35,936 nucleotides of DNA from Campylobacterota bacterium (GCA_003643835.1 QMKX01000015.1:1-35936), one strand, 5' to 3'; numbered from the stretch's first letter, positions 1-8,921 are shown. Notes: generated by a model not told the origin, from the sequence alone. A program made the numbers and translations.

Positions 1-1446
1 ATCCTCTATCACTGTCTCTACTTCAAGTGTTACTTTGTTATCACTTGACAACCTTGGTTTTATCTTAAGTGTCAAACCTATCTCTTCTCTTTTGTAGCTA
101 TTTGTTGTGCTTGCTGTGCTTGAAGCCTCTTTAGCTGTAGAGGTGACTACTGATTGCGTGTTGCCTACATATATTTCTGATTCTTTATTATTTAGACACA
201 ACAACGATGGCTCACTTAAAACTTCAGCCGCTCCATCTCTCTCAAGCAGCGACAACGTAGCGCCCAATGCTAAAAAATCCTTGATATTAGTTGGTGTATC
301 AATATAACTCATAAGATTATTGTCCACTGCTATCGCTTGGCCGCCCATATTTGCACTCATTGTAACCAGAGCATTGCTAGTAACTTGCCCGCCTGCCAAT
401 CCATACTTCAACCCGATATCGCTTGCTAATTCATTTGATATTTCTACTATTTTTGCTTTGACAAATACTTGTGGTTTTGGTATATCTAATTTTCTGATAA
501 CATCGTATATGTCATCTATGTCTCTTTTCCTTGCACGAACTATCACAGAGTTAAGCTCTTTGTCATTCATAAAGCTTGGTTGATATAAGATATTTTTGCC
601 CTTTTTAGCATAGAATTTCTCCAATATTTTTATCATCTCTTCTGCACTACTATTGTTTATGGGTATGACTTCCATCACTATAGATGATTTATCATCTTGA
701 TTGTCTGCTGCATATATAAGCTCTGCTACCTTGTCTATTTGAGATTGGCGCCCTACAAGTGTTATAGAGTTTGTTTTGTTGTTTATTATGATATCAAGAT
801 TGTTTTTAGCTATTTTAGGATCAAATAGGTTTTTCGTAATTTTTTTGATATCTGGCCCTATAACATCAGCTTTTATATAATCAAGTTTTATCACCTTTGT
901 TTTCAATTGACTTTTACTTGATAGAAGATTTATAATCTTTTTGATACTTTTAATTTTGTCAGGGTAATCAGTAACTATCAACGCATTTGTTTCTTTTGAG
1001 GTGGTTATTTTTGAATTTTTAGTAACCAAGTGTCTTAGCTTTGTCACAAGCAAATCAACATTCATGCCATCTACTTCTATTATCTCTGTAACTATTTGAA
1101 AAGTATCTCTCGTTGTATTTACTGGTAGTCCTGATCTTCCTGCGTCTATTATTTTAACTATTTTTAGATACTTGTGTCCTGTTCTTACAAGTGTGTATCC
1201 TTTTGTTTCTAATACATGATTAAGTAGTGTCATAAGAGATTTCTTTGGTATTGGTTTGACCGATATGAAGTTTATATTTCCGCTTAATTTACTATCTATC
1301 AATATATTTTCATTGCGTATTTTTGCTACCATTTTCACGAAATCTTTTATGCTTAGACCTTTAAAATTTATATCAACAGTATCTCTGCTTGATAAAGATA
1401 CACTAAAAAGTGCTACAATCATCAAAATTTTAAATATTTTACTCAT
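1..1446 (-). CDS. gspD: Type II secretion secretin GspD (3' end cut by window)
   Basis: This is the outer-membrane secretin through which folded periplasmic proteins leave the cell. The frame is open from the ATG at 1446 to the window edge (482 codons), so the C-terminal part of the barrel is missing. The protein starts with a signal peptide of about 19 residues (MSKIFKILMIVALFSVSLSS). A short N0-like domain and repeated N1-N3 KH-like ring domains follow, with segments such as VIKLDYIKADVI and VMEVIPINNSSAEEM. The secretin core begins at PQVFVKAKIVEIS and contains LSEPSLLCLNN. The start overlaps the end of gspC by 4 bp (ATGA type), so the two are translationally coupled. Family assignment is firm; the exact domain borders are estimates. 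Confidence 0.93.
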   Translation of the reverse strand, partial: MSKIFKILMIVALFSVSLSSRDTVDINFKGLSIKDFVKMVAKIRNENILIDSKLSGNINFISVKPIPKKSLMTLLNHVLETKGYTLVRTGHKYLKIVKIIDAGRSGLPVNTTRDTFQIVTEIIEVDGMNVDLLVTKLRHLVTKNSKITTSKETNALIVTDYPDKIKSIKKIINLLSSKSQLKTKVIKLDYIKADVIGPDIKKITKNLFDPKIAKNNLDIIINNKTNSITLVGRQSQIDKVAELIYAADNQDDKSSIVMEVIPINNSSAEEMIKILEKFYAKKGKNILYQPSFMNDKELNSVIVRARKRDIDDIYDVIRKLDIPKPQVFVKAKIVEISNELASDIGLKYGLAGGQVTSNALVTMSANMGGQAIAVDNNLMSYIDTPTNIKDFLALGATLSLLERDGAAEVLSEPSLLCLNNKESEIYVGNTQSVVTSTAKEASSTASTTNSYKREEIGLTLKIKPRLSSDNKVTLEVETVIED

Positions 1447-2396
1447 TTGCTATCCTTGTCTGTTTGGTTCTGTTCTGTTTTTTTCAGTTTTGTTTGGTTT
1501 TGTTCTGCTGTTTGTTCTTCTAATTGGTTTTGTTCTGCTTGTTCTTTTTTTTGTTTTATTGGTTTGTTTGTTTTATTGGTTTGGTTTGTCTGTTCTTTTG
1601 TATTGTTTGATTGTTCTTCTTCTGTTGTTGTATTTATGGTTTCATCTTTTTGTCCTATTATATTAAACTCCAAATCAACATACTCACCATCTCTCAAAAC
1701 AGTTATAGTCATAAACTCAAGTTCATTTATACTTTTATAAAGTTTCACAGCATCGCCATCACTTTGAATATCTTGGCCGTTTACCATTTTGATTATATCA
1801 CCTTTTTTTAAACCTAAAGATGCTATCTTTGAATCTTTCTTGATTTTATCGACCATATAGCCTACTTGTTTTTTGTTTATTGTTATCTCGCTCCACAATT
1901 TTTTTGGGTTATTTTTGTATTGTTGTATATCGCTATACTCTACATCATAGGTAGACAATGGGTCAATTTTTTCTATCTTAAATGAGCTATTTATTTTTTT
2001 GTCTTTTGTATCTTCTATAGAAAGTTCATATTCGTTGTTGTTGTTTGTAAATATTGCTAATATATTTGTTGTTTTTATTAGTTCAAATCCATCATACTCT
2101 TCTCCTATAGATAGAATGCTTGTTTGTTTATTTTTGCTTATGATTACTACACTTTTTTTGCCATCACTATATATGCCTATTAGCTCAAAATTTATACTTT
2201 TTTTGACCGGTTGTTTGGTTTTATTTGTATCGTCATTATAAATATTTTGCAGTGAATAATTAAAAGCAAAATTATAATTGATATCTTTTTGTATTTCCAC
2301 AGAAGTTATCGGCAAAAATATCTTAATTATCGCCATAAACAAATATATAAAAGCTACAACAAATAGCATATTTGCAAACAAACCCCTATTTCTCAT
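1443..2396 (-). CDS. gspC: GspC-like type II secretion inner-membrane protein with PDZ domain
   Basis: GspC links the inner-membrane platform to the secretin. The 317-residue product has a short cytoplasmic N-terminus, one membrane segment (about 9-28), a homology-region-like beta domain (about 68-128, with ELIGIYSDGKKSVVII and a repeat-like FELIKTTNILAIF) and a PDZ domain (about 178-247, with IASLGLKKGDIIKMVNGQ). Residues 250-317 form a charged Gln/Asn/Thr/Glu/Lys tail with repeated EQNQ and NQTNK units, which is unusual for the family. It overlaps gspD downstream by 4 bp and the upstream gspN-like gene by 11 bp. The position just before gspD is the usual one for gspC. Confidence 0.87.
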   Translation of the reverse strand: MRNRGLFANMLFVVAFIYLFMAIIKIFLPITSVEIQKDINYNFAFNYSLQNIYNDDTNKTKQPVKKSINFELIGIYSDGKKSVVIISKNKQTSILSIGEEYDGFELIKTTNILAIFTNNNNEYELSIEDTKDKKINSSFKIEKIDPLSTYDVEYSDIQQYKNNPKKLWSEITINKKQVGYMVDKIKKDSKIASLGLKKGDIIKMVNGQDIQSDGDAVKLYKSINELEFMTITVLRDGEYVDLEFNIIGQKDETINTTTEEEQSNNTKEQTNQTNKTNKPIKQKKEQAEQNQLEEQTAEQNQTKLKKTEQNQTDKDSK

Positions 2397-2970
2397 ATTT
2401 GTATCCGTCTTTTGTTTTGAGCATAAATTTCAACAACTCTTTTTTTGTTTTCATCGTTTCACTTGGGGTTAGGTTTAGTTTAAGCTTATTGCTGATTAAA
2501 TCATATGAACCATTTAGTTTACCAAACTCGCCTGAAGCTACTATTATCACATTCAATGGATTTAAAAGACTATGAGATATGTCTATTTTGTCTATTTTTG
2601 ATGGCATAAAAAATTTATAATCCTTGTCTATGAAAAAATTATTTATTGTTATGTTTGTCTTAAACCAGTATGAGCCTATGGATAAATCACTAAAAAGTCC
2701 TATGAAAATTTTATTGTAACTAATCAAACCATCTTTCAGCACTATGCCAATGTTAGTTGGCTGGACTTTTTCTTGATATATCACGATTTTATTATCTTGA
2801 AGCTTCTGTTCTAAATAAAAATAAAGTTGCTCTTTTGGTGCAAAGAAAATCAAAAAAAATAAAATCAAAATAGTATACAAAAAGAACCTCACTGCTTTAT
2901 TTGCTTGTATGTCGCCTAACTCTTTAAATCTATTTAAAAGCAGCATTAAAATATCTTTTAGCTTAAACAT
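2386..2970 (-). CDS. GspN-like type II secretion protein
   Basis: The 194-residue protein has a cytoplasmic N-terminal helix rich in charged residues, one membrane segment (about 27-45, FFLYTILILFFLIFFA) and a periplasmic beta-rich domain. Its C-terminal part (GEFGKLNGSYDLISNKLKLN, then TPSETM and DGYKYEK) resembles the end of GspN proteins, where a G-x-L-x-G strand pair precedes a Pro-Ser motif. It is shorter than typical GspN (about 250). It lies between gspM and gspC with overlaps of 8 and 11 bp, so it belongs to the secretion operon. GspN is the best assignment; a lineage-specific accessory subunit is the alternative. Confidence 0.68.
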   Translation of the reverse strand: MFKLKDILMLLLNRFKELGDIQANKAVRFFLYTILILFFLIFFAPKEQLYFYLEQKLQDNKIVIYQEKVQPTNIGIVLKDGLISYNKIFIGLFSDLSIGSYWFKTNITINNFFIDKDYKFFMPSKIDKIDISHSLLNPLNVIIVASGEFGKLNGSYDLISNKLKLNLTPSETMKTKKELLKFMLKTKDGYKYEK

Positions 2971-3349
2971 CGTTTATCCTGATTGTTAGCTTGATTTTAG
3001 TTTTTAGTTTTTGTATCTCTATTTCGCCTATAAGCGAATCAGAATTAGCAAGTTTTCTTATAAATGCATTTGCCACATTTAAAGGTGCCTCAAACACAAT
3101 AGTTGTTTTTCTGCCTTTTTTGTCTGTTTGTATGTATTGTTTAAATGCAGGTGAGTTTAATATAGTTTTTGTTGTTTCAAATGTAAACTTGTCTTTATTA
3201 TTTTCTATACTTGATAGCAACTTGTCAATATTTTTATACTTTGAAACTGCTTCACTTCTTTTTGTTTCATATAGATTTGCCAGAACAAAAAGAAGTATAA
3301 AACCAAATAAAAACAACAACATTATGTAGTTTTTGATTGTATTAGTCAT
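2963..3349 (-). CDS. gspM: GspM-like type II secretion protein
   Basis: The 128-residue protein has a single N-terminal membrane helix (about 7-25, NYIMLLFLFGFILLFVLANL), a charged helical stretch (EAVSKYKNIDKLLSSIEN) and a small ferredoxin-like periplasmic domain (from about residue 65). This is the GspM layout. GspM binds GspL in the inner-membrane platform. Sequence similarity to GspM is weak by eye, as is usual in the family. The call rests mainly on topology, length and its place between gspL-like and gspN-like genes, with overlaps of 8 bp on each side. Confidence 0.7.
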   Translation of the reverse strand: MTNTIKNYIMLLFLFGFILLFVLANLYETKRSEAVSKYKNIDKLLSSIENNKDKFTFETTKTILNSPAFKQYIQTDKKGRKTTIVFEAPLNVANAFIRKLANSDSLIGEIEIQKLKTKIKLTIRINDV

Positions 3350-4181
3350 ATATAGACAACTTTTCTTTTGTTATGACTATTTTTTTGATTTTGCCATATT
3401 GTGCGACTTTTATAGAGCTTATTTGTTTGATATTTTTTCTTATATTGATTTGATTTTGTGTATCGGCGTAGCTTTGCTTTTCCAAAGCTTCAAGTTCAAA
3501 CGATGTTTCAGGAAGTTCTAAAGTTTTGATTCTTTGTTTTGTTTTATTTTCCAAATTTGATATTTTTATGTTGTGATCAATTATATTGACGATAAATCCA
3601 AGAGAAAATATGAAACCAATAGCGACCAATACCATAAATATATCTGTGTTTATGCTTATTTGTGTGTCTATTTTTATATCGTTGTTGGAGAGTTTTATAT
3701 TATCTAAAATATCTTTTATATCCACACTATTTGATATCATATTTTGTGGAACCAACACAACCGTGTTGTTTGCTTTTGTGATACAGTTTTGAGAATTTAT
3801 AGATATAAATCTACTTTCATCATCCTCTAATACATCGCCAAATTCATTTTGTGCAAAATACAAAGACTTGATATTTTCTTTGTCGCCACCTATAGTTTCA
3901 ACAAAATTTAAAATATCATCTTGACAAAATGCAAAAAATCTATACAAACCACTTTGTTCTTTTTGCACAAAATATGTCCATTTGCCTTGAGGCAACAAAC
4001 CTTCAAATATAGATGCAGAATACTCTCTCGCTCCATATACAGTATGCACCGGTAATTCTTGAAGTCTTGTCCAATAAAAGCTAGGAGACAATATCAAATT
4101 TACGCTATGGGTTGGGAACTCCTGTGTTTTTTTATCCAAAAAAAAGTTATCGCCACTGCTTGAACTAAAACCGAATGTCAA
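3342..4181 (-). CDS. gspL: GspL-like type II secretion platform protein
   Basis: The 279-residue protein has a soluble cytoplasmic N-terminal half (1-178), a single membrane helix (about 181-201, IFMVLVAIGFIFSLGFIVNI), a probable coiled coil (about 203-240) and a small periplasmic C-terminal domain. GspL has this layout: its cytoplasmic actin-like domain recruits the GspE ATPase and its periplasmic part pairs with GspM. It is shorter than the enterobacterial protein (about 400), mainly in the cytoplasmic part. It overlaps gspK by 17 bp and gspM by 8 bp. gspE and gspF are not in the window. Confidence 0.72.
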   Translation of the reverse strand: MTFGFSSSSGDNFFLDKKTQEFPTHSVNLILSPSFYWTRLQELPVHTVYGAREYSASIFEGLLPQGKWTYFVQKEQSGLYRFFAFCQDDILNFVETIGGDKENIKSLYFAQNEFGDVLEDDESRFISINSQNCITKANNTVVLVPQNMISNSVDIKDILDNIKLSNNDIKIDTQISINTDIFMVLVAIGFIFSLGFIVNIIDHNIKISNLENKTKQRIKTLELPETSFELEALEKQSYADTQNQINIRKNIKQISSIKVAQYGKIKKIVITKEKLSIYD

Positions 4182-5040
4182 AATTTGTTATCTCCTTTTT
4201 TTTGAAATCGTATACGAAGTTAGCTATCTTTTTTCGGTTGTTTGATTCAAACATAATCTCACCAGCAAGCCTTTGCGATTTATATTCTGTGCTATGCTTG
4301 ATACCAAGACTATTTAATTTTGTTTTGACTGTAGAAGTTGGATCAAGACAATCGATATCTTTGCTGTCTACATCATAATCATCAGATATTAGTTTTTTGA
4401 TAGGCTCTGTGATATCTTCACAATACATTGTAGAATTATCATCATCAAAACTAAATATTTTTTCAAATTTTATTTTATCTATCATCTCATCACTTGTGAA
4501 GTATTTATAATAATCAACCATTTCATAAAAATGTTTTAAACTATATATTTTTCCTTCATTATATCTAAAGTTTCCTGAAACTATCTCGCTATTGTGATTT
4601 AGTGTATTTTCAAGTAAAAGTATCAAATAGTATGGTTCGCTTAACTCATATTTCAAACTCAAAGTATCTACAAGCCAGATTCTTATATCGTCTTTGAGTT
4701 TCCACTGCTTAAACTGCTGATTGTATTTAAACATTCTATTTATATTTACCAATGTAGGCACTTCTTTGACTTTGACACTCATGGATATTATATTTTTTTT
4801 GTCTGTTGTTGTTATGCTGCCCAAAACATCGAGCAACTCTTTGTCTGGAACCTCATTGTAAGGAGCCAAAGCCTGTTTGATAGTTGCTTTTATTGAGTTT
4901 ATGGCTGTATTTGATATGATGATATCTTGATATGGATTTTGTTTTATGATATGGCTTGTCCTTTCGACAAAATTCACCACTAAAATAGAAAAGGATAATA
5001 TAAACATAAGCACGAAAGGCAAAACAACTGCTTTTTTCAT
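4165..5040 (-). CDS. gspK: GspK-like minor pseudopilin
   Basis: First gene of the secretion operon. The 291-residue product begins MKKAVVLPFVLMFILSFSIL, a short basic N-terminus followed by a hydrophobic helix like a pseudopilin. It then has a large alpha/beta domain, including an NINRMF segment and an RIWLVDTLSL segment typical of the GspK saddle domain. GspK caps the pseudopilus tip. A clear prepilin peptidase site (G or A followed by F and Glu at +5) is not obvious, which is tolerated in GspK. It overlaps gspL by 17 bp. The assignment relies on length, N-terminus and operon position. Confidence 0.68.
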   Translation of the reverse strand: MKKAVVLPFVLMFILSFSILVVNFVERTSHIIKQNPYQDIIISNTAINSIKATIKQALAPYNEVPDKELLDVLGSITTTDKKNIISMSVKVKEVPTLVNINRMFKYNQQFKQWKLKDDIRIWLVDTLSLKYELSEPYYLILLLENTLNHNSEIVSGNFRYNEGKIYSLKHFYEMVDYYKYFTSDEMIDKIKFEKIFSFDDDNSTMYCEDITEPIKKLISDDYDVDSKDIDCLDPTSTVKTKLNSLGIKHSTEYKSQRLAGEIMFESNNRKKIANFVYDFKKKEITNFDIRF

Positions 5041-5156
5041 ATTATCTTTATATTTAAATTTTGGCTTGTTTTTGATTGTTATTTCCTACAATATCTATAT
5101 ATTCTATTTTCTTATCATTATACATAAAAAACATAAAACTATAAGCAAATTTATGA

Positions 5157-5162
5157 TAGAAT
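5157..5162 (+). promoter_or_regulatory. Putative -10 box of the LolA-like/barrel operon
   Basis: TAGAAT is preceded by TATGA, giving an extended -10 style site, and sits 17 bp before the ATG at 5180. A strong AAGGAG ribosome-binding site lies at about 5169-5174. Campylobacterota promoters often show only a conserved -10. The 5041-5179 gap is divergent and must also carry the gspK promoter. Confidence 0.45.
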
Positions 5163-5179
5163 AACAAAAAGGAGAATAT

Positions 5180-5929
5180 ATGAAAAGTTTGATGATAATG
5201 ATTTTGTCATTTTCGTTGTTGGTGGCTATCACAAACAAAGAGTTATCAAAAAAAAGCGATGCCACAACCGATGGCTTTATAAGTAGCAAATCAGATATGA
5301 CCATGATACTGATAAACGCCAACAATCAAAAAACAGTGCGAAAGATGAAAAGTGTTGTACTCGAAGGCAAAAACGGTGACAAATCACTTATGGAGTTTTT
5401 AACTCCAGCAGATGTCAAGGGCACCAAAATGCTAACACACGAACATATCGATAGCGATGACGACCAATGGTTATATCTACCAGCACTCAAAAGAGCCAAA
5501 CGAATAGCAAGTTCAAACAAATCTGGTTCATTTATGGGTAGTGAGTTTTCTTATGAAGATACAGCAAATAGCTCTTGGGAAAAGTTCACTTATGACAAAA
5601 CTCTTGAAGATGTGGTGCTTGATAGTGTCAAATGCTACAAAGGCACAAGATACCCAACAGATGAAAATAGCGGTTATACCAAACAGATCACATGGATAGA
5701 CAAAACAACATATCTTGTCAAAAAGATTGAATATTTTGATAGAAAAAGTGAATTATTAAAAACTGCTATATTTACCGATTGGAAAAAGATAGATGGTGTT
5801 TATCTTATGGGACGAATTCATATGACAAACCACCAAAACAAAAAACAAACCATACTAAAGTGGACAAACAGACAGATAAAAGTTGCACTACAAGACAAGG
5901 ATTTCACAAAAAGAAAACTCAAACGTTAG
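5180..5929 (+). CDS. Periplasmic LolA-like 'outer membrane lipoprotein-sorting' family protein
   Basis: The 249-residue protein has a cleavable signal peptide (MKSLMIMILSFSLLVAITNK) and a LolA/LolB-like half-barrel. Landmarks are MEFLTPADVKGTKMLTHEH, DDQWLYLPALKRAKRIASS and a SFMGSEFSYED segment, all hallmarks of the family annotated as outer membrane lipoprotein-sorting protein (PF17131 type). In other bacteria this family is usually encoded beside an RND/MMPL exporter and may carry hydrophobic cargo to the outer membrane. Here the partner is the beta-barrel gene 3 bp downstream and no exporter is in view. The start is fixed by AAGGAG 5 bp upstream. Family is clear; cargo is unknown. Confidence 0.86.
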   Translation: MKSLMIMILSFSLLVAITNKELSKKSDATTDGFISSKSDMTMILINANNQKTVRKMKSVVLEGKNGDKSLMEFLTPADVKGTKMLTHEHIDSDDDQWLYLPALKRAKRIASSNKSGSFMGSEFSYEDTANSSWEKFTYDKTLEDVVLDSVKCYKGTRYPTDENSGYTKQITWIDKTTYLVKKIEYFDRKSELLKTAIFTDWKKIDGVYLMGRIHMTNHQNKKQTILKWTNRQIKVALQDKDFTKRKLKR

Positions 5930-5932
5930 CCT

Positions 5933-6919
5933 ATGAGACACACTCTTTTTTTATGTTTTGTGTCTGTGTTTTTATTTGCTTTTGATATACAAACCAAAGG
6001 CGATGTCACAGCTCACTATGAAAAGATAAACTACAAGCACCCTATGATTGACGACAACATATCACGATATGTTAGTATGAATTTTGAGCTAAAAACTTAT
6101 CTTGATGATTATAAACTACTATCAAATATCATAGGGCTTTATGACAAACAATATGAAGATAAGTCATATCTAAAATTCAACGAACTATACATACAAAAGG
6201 AGTTTGAAAATATCACGATAAAACTGGGTCGCGATATCAAGTATTGGGGTGCACTTGAGATAGATAACATAGCAGATATCTACAATCAAAAAAACACCAC
6301 TTTAGATAGATTTGACAAAGACCAAAAATTAGGAACCGATGCTATAACTTTTGAGTATTTTTTTCAAAATGACACTGATATATCGTTTATCGCTTCAAAA
6401 TATGACGACAATATCACAAAATATCTCAAATACTCTGGCGCTATAGATATAGTAAACGGAGTTGATTTTGGTTTTATAGCCAAACACGATGACAACAATA
6501 CACAATACATCAACTACACCACAGCAATAGTAGGCTCAAATATATTTAAACTCGAATATATCAATACAAACACAAAAAATACAAACTTTTATAAAGCAGG
6601 TATAGGATATGAACGAACTTTTTTTAAAGTTTTAAACAAAAACGACATAGTTATCTTGGTAGAGTATTACAAATCAAACATAAAACAGCAAAATACCACG
6701 ACAGGTCAAGATGATATTTTCGCTGGTATAAAATACAACTTCAACGATGTAGATAGTAGCGATATTATCTTTGGTATGATCAAAGATATGGATGATTTGA
6801 GTTATAGTTATACGGCAGAATCAAACACAAAGTTTTTTGATATATTGAAAACTAAGCTATCTTATATACAAAATGACTTTTTCAAACGTTATTATGTATC
6901 GTTTGGTTATCATTTTTGA
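5933..6919 (+). CDS. Outer-membrane beta-barrel protein, partner of the LolA-like protein
   Basis: The 328-residue protein has a signal peptide (about 1-17, MRHTLFLCFVSVFLFAF) followed by alternating hydrophobic/polar strands. It ends in YVSFGYHF, a C-terminal aromatic strand typical of BAM-assembled outer-membrane proteins. A stretch KLGRDIKYWGALEIDNIADI recalls barrel proteins found beside LolA-like genes. It begins 3 bp after the LolA-like stop, so the two form an operon. Its 3' end converges on and overlaps by 10 bp the end of the restriction endonuclease gene. Specific substrate unknown. Confidence 0.72.
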   Translation: MRHTLFLCFVSVFLFAFDIQTKGDVTAHYEKINYKHPMIDDNISRYVSMNFELKTYLDDYKLLSNIIGLYDKQYEDKSYLKFNELYIQKEFENITIKLGRDIKYWGALEIDNIADIYNQKNTTLDRFDKDQKLGTDAITFEYFFQNDTDISFIASKYDDNITKYLKYSGAIDIVNGVDFGFIAKHDDNNTQYINYTTAIVGSNIFKLEYINTNTKNTNFYKAGIGYERTFFKVLNKNDIVILVEYYKSNIKQQNTTTGQDDIFAGIKYNFNDVDSSDIIFGMIKDMDDLSYSYTAESNTKFFDILKTKLSYIQNDFFKRYYVSFGYHF

Positions 6920-7629
6920 CTTAAATTTTCTAGTCTTTTAATCTCAAGCCTTATATCTTCGATGACATCTGTATTGACAATGTTTTTTGTATTGTTTTCT
7001 CTTGCAGAAAATACCACAAAAACTTTACCGCTATATGTTGCACTAAACTCCTCAAAACTTACACTCATTCTGTCACTTATATTATAATTAGCAAAATTTG
7101 CCCCAGCGGTAATAGGTTTTATTTGGATACCAAAAGCATATTTGCCAACATAGCCCAAATAATCAATATCACCTGCATGATCCAATTCAGGGTCGGACTC
7201 CTCAAATTTAATGTCGGTAAAAATTTTTGATAGTCCATCATTTACGACAGATTTTTCTAACAAAAAACCATCATATGTGCGAACGATAGTCACCTCATAA
7301 ATATAATCTTTACAGTCTTGCAATGTTAAGTTTTTAAATGCTTCCGTCCATTCTGGAATAACTACTTCTGTAACTTTTGAATACAACCTCTCGCCAAGGT
7401 CGTCTAATGTTTCTTTTGTAATTTTATCTCTATCTTTTCTTTTTGTATATGCTTCTTTAAAATAATACTCTTCCCATTCAACTATTGTTTTTGGTTGACA
7501 CTCTCTAATGAGTGCCATAACAGCGTCAACTTTATTAGGTCTTGTCAGCTGGTATGTACTGCTCGTATAATTTAATACTTTTTCCTTCTTGCCAAATGCT
7601 TTGGCAAATTTTATTGTTTTATTTGTCAT
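6910..7629 (-). CDS. MjaI-family type II restriction endonuclease (probable CTAG specificity)
   Basis: The 239-residue protein resembles the MjaI restriction endonuclease family by eye (VTEVVIPEWTEAF, YEVTIVRTYDGFL). A PD-(D/E)xK-like active site can be proposed from the acidic GDIDYLGY segment (about 153-160) and QIK (169-171), a Gln-for-Glu variant. It follows the methyltransferase gene with an 11 bp overlap. Such coupling ensures the modifying enzyme is made first. MjaI cuts CTAG; specificity here is inferred from the family only. The gene looks intact. Confidence 0.75.
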   Translation of the reverse strand: MTNKTIKFAKAFGKKEKVLNYTSSTYQLTRPNKVDAVMALIRECQPKTIVEWEEYYFKEAYTKRKDRDKITKETLDDLGERLYSKVTEVVIPEWTEAFKNLTLQDCKDYIYEVTIVRTYDGFLLEKSVVNDGLSKIFTDIKFEESDPELDHAGDIDYLGYVGKYAFGIQIKPITAGANFANYNISDRMSVSFEEFSATYSGKVFVVFSARENNTKNIVNTDVIEDIRLEIKRLENLSQK

Positions 7630-8917
7630 TGAATTGCTCCGCTATTTTAATAAACTTATCTCTATTTTTATAACTACTATCAACATCAATATTTACTAAT
7701 CCTTGTTTGATGAGATGAGCATTTATAAATGTTTTATTTTTCAGATACATATAAACCAGTAAATTATTATTTTTATCATGTTTTATGTCGTCATATTTCA
7801 AAAATATTTTCTGGCTTTTGGTTTTGAGTTTTAAAAATTCAACTGCCTTGCCATTTATTTGTTTGTTCTCTTTTATACCTATCAATCGAACCATAAGATT
7901 ATTGTGCAATTTTAAAATTTCAGGGCTGATTATCTCTTTGACTGAAAAAAATTGCTCTTTAGTATCGTTGTCGCTTTGGCTTATTTTTGAACCAAAATTT
8001 AATTTGTTGGGGTCAATTTTTTTATCAAAATTATGAAAATCTTTAAAAATATAGGGTAAGTTTTTTATCTCATTTTTATAGTCAATTTTAGTATCTTTTT
8101 GTTTGATAAATTTAACCTCAAAATCAAATATACTTTTTTGTTTTGTTTGTAGTTTGTTCTGGATAATCTTTAAAAAATCGTAGTTAATTTCATAACCGAT
8201 TGAGTTTCTATTTTGATTTTTGGCGGCAAGTGATGTCGTGCCACTGCCCATAAAAGGGTCAAGCACAGTATCTCCTACAAAAGAAAACATTTTTATCAAT
8301 CTTTTTGGTAACTCCTCAGGGAACATAGCGATATGTCCGTCTTGTCTTGCACCACCAAAATTCCAGTGACCTGCGAAATATGTTTTCCATTCCTCTTTGG
8401 TCATCTTAGATAACTCTTTTATTTCTTTGTTGGGTTTTATTGGGTCGCCTAATTTTTTGAAAGTTAAAATAAACTCATAATCTATTGAGATTATACCATT
8501 TTTTGGATAAGGATAGCTACCCATAAGCGATGCACCGCCTGTGGTGTTTGAGGTAGTATTTTTTTGCCAAATAATAGCTCCCATATAATCAAACCCAATA
8601 GCTTCGCAAAATTTAATAATTTCAGTTCGTATAGGAATAACTTTGTATCTGCCATAATACACTGCTCGAGCAAATTGATCGCCAATATTTATACAAAGCC
8701 TACTGCCATTTTTTAATACCCTAAAACACTCTTGCCAAACCAAATTTAAATTATTTATATACTGCTCATAGCTATCATTAAAACCTATTTGTTCATTCAC
8801 TCCATAATCTTTGAGTTGCCAATATGGTGGTGAGGTTATCACTAAATCAACAGAATCATTTTGCATCTCTGGCATCTGTCGGCTGTCACCATTTAAAATA
8901 GTATGCTTTGTGTTCAT
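7619..8917 (-). CDS. Beta-class DNA methyltransferase (probable m4C, MjaI type) with SNase-like C-terminal domain
   Basis: Motif IV TSPPYW (28-33) precedes motif I DPFMGSGTT (220-228), the order of beta-class amino-methyltransferases. A Ser/Thr-Pro-Pro-Tyr motif favours N4-cytosine. Residues 1-260 form the catalytic domain. Residues about 343-425 resemble a staphylococcal nuclease (OB-fold) domain: VRLIGI, a GKAVEFL helix, YDDIKHDKNNNLLVYMYL, then FINAHLIKQGLV. The nuclease acidic residues after VRLIGI are replaced (KENK instead of DTPE) and the catalytic Arg of DKYGR is Asn, so the domain is probably a non-catalytic DNA-binding module. It starts 4 bp after the mscS stop and overlaps the endonuclease by 11 bp. 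Confidence 0.88.
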   Translation of the reverse strand: MNTKHTILNGDSRQMPEMQNDSVDLVITSPPYWQLKDYGVNEQIGFNDSYEQYINNLNLVWQECFRVLKNGSRLCINIGDQFARAVYYGRYKVIPIRTEIIKFCEAIGFDYMGAIIWQKNTTSNTTGGASLMGSYPYPKNGIISIDYEFILTFKKLGDPIKPNKEIKELSKMTKEEWKTYFAGHWNFGGARQDGHIAMFPEELPKRLIKMFSFVGDTVLDPFMGSGTTSLAAKNQNRNSIGYEINYDFLKIIQNKLQTKQKSIFDFEVKFIKQKDTKIDYKNEIKNLPYIFKDFHNFDKKIDPNKLNFGSKISQSDNDTKEQFFSVKEIISPEILKLHNNLMVRLIGIKENKQINGKAVEFLKLKTKSQKIFLKYDDIKHDKNNNLLVYMYLKNKTFINAHLIKQGLVNIDVDSSYKNRDKFIKIAEQFNDK

Positions 8918-8921
8918 TGTC

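Noticed and set aside
1447-1740. Plus-strand open frames opposite gspC rich in Phe, Ser, Cys and Val
   Set aside because: They mirror the low-complexity tail of gspC and lack ribosome-binding sites or family features.
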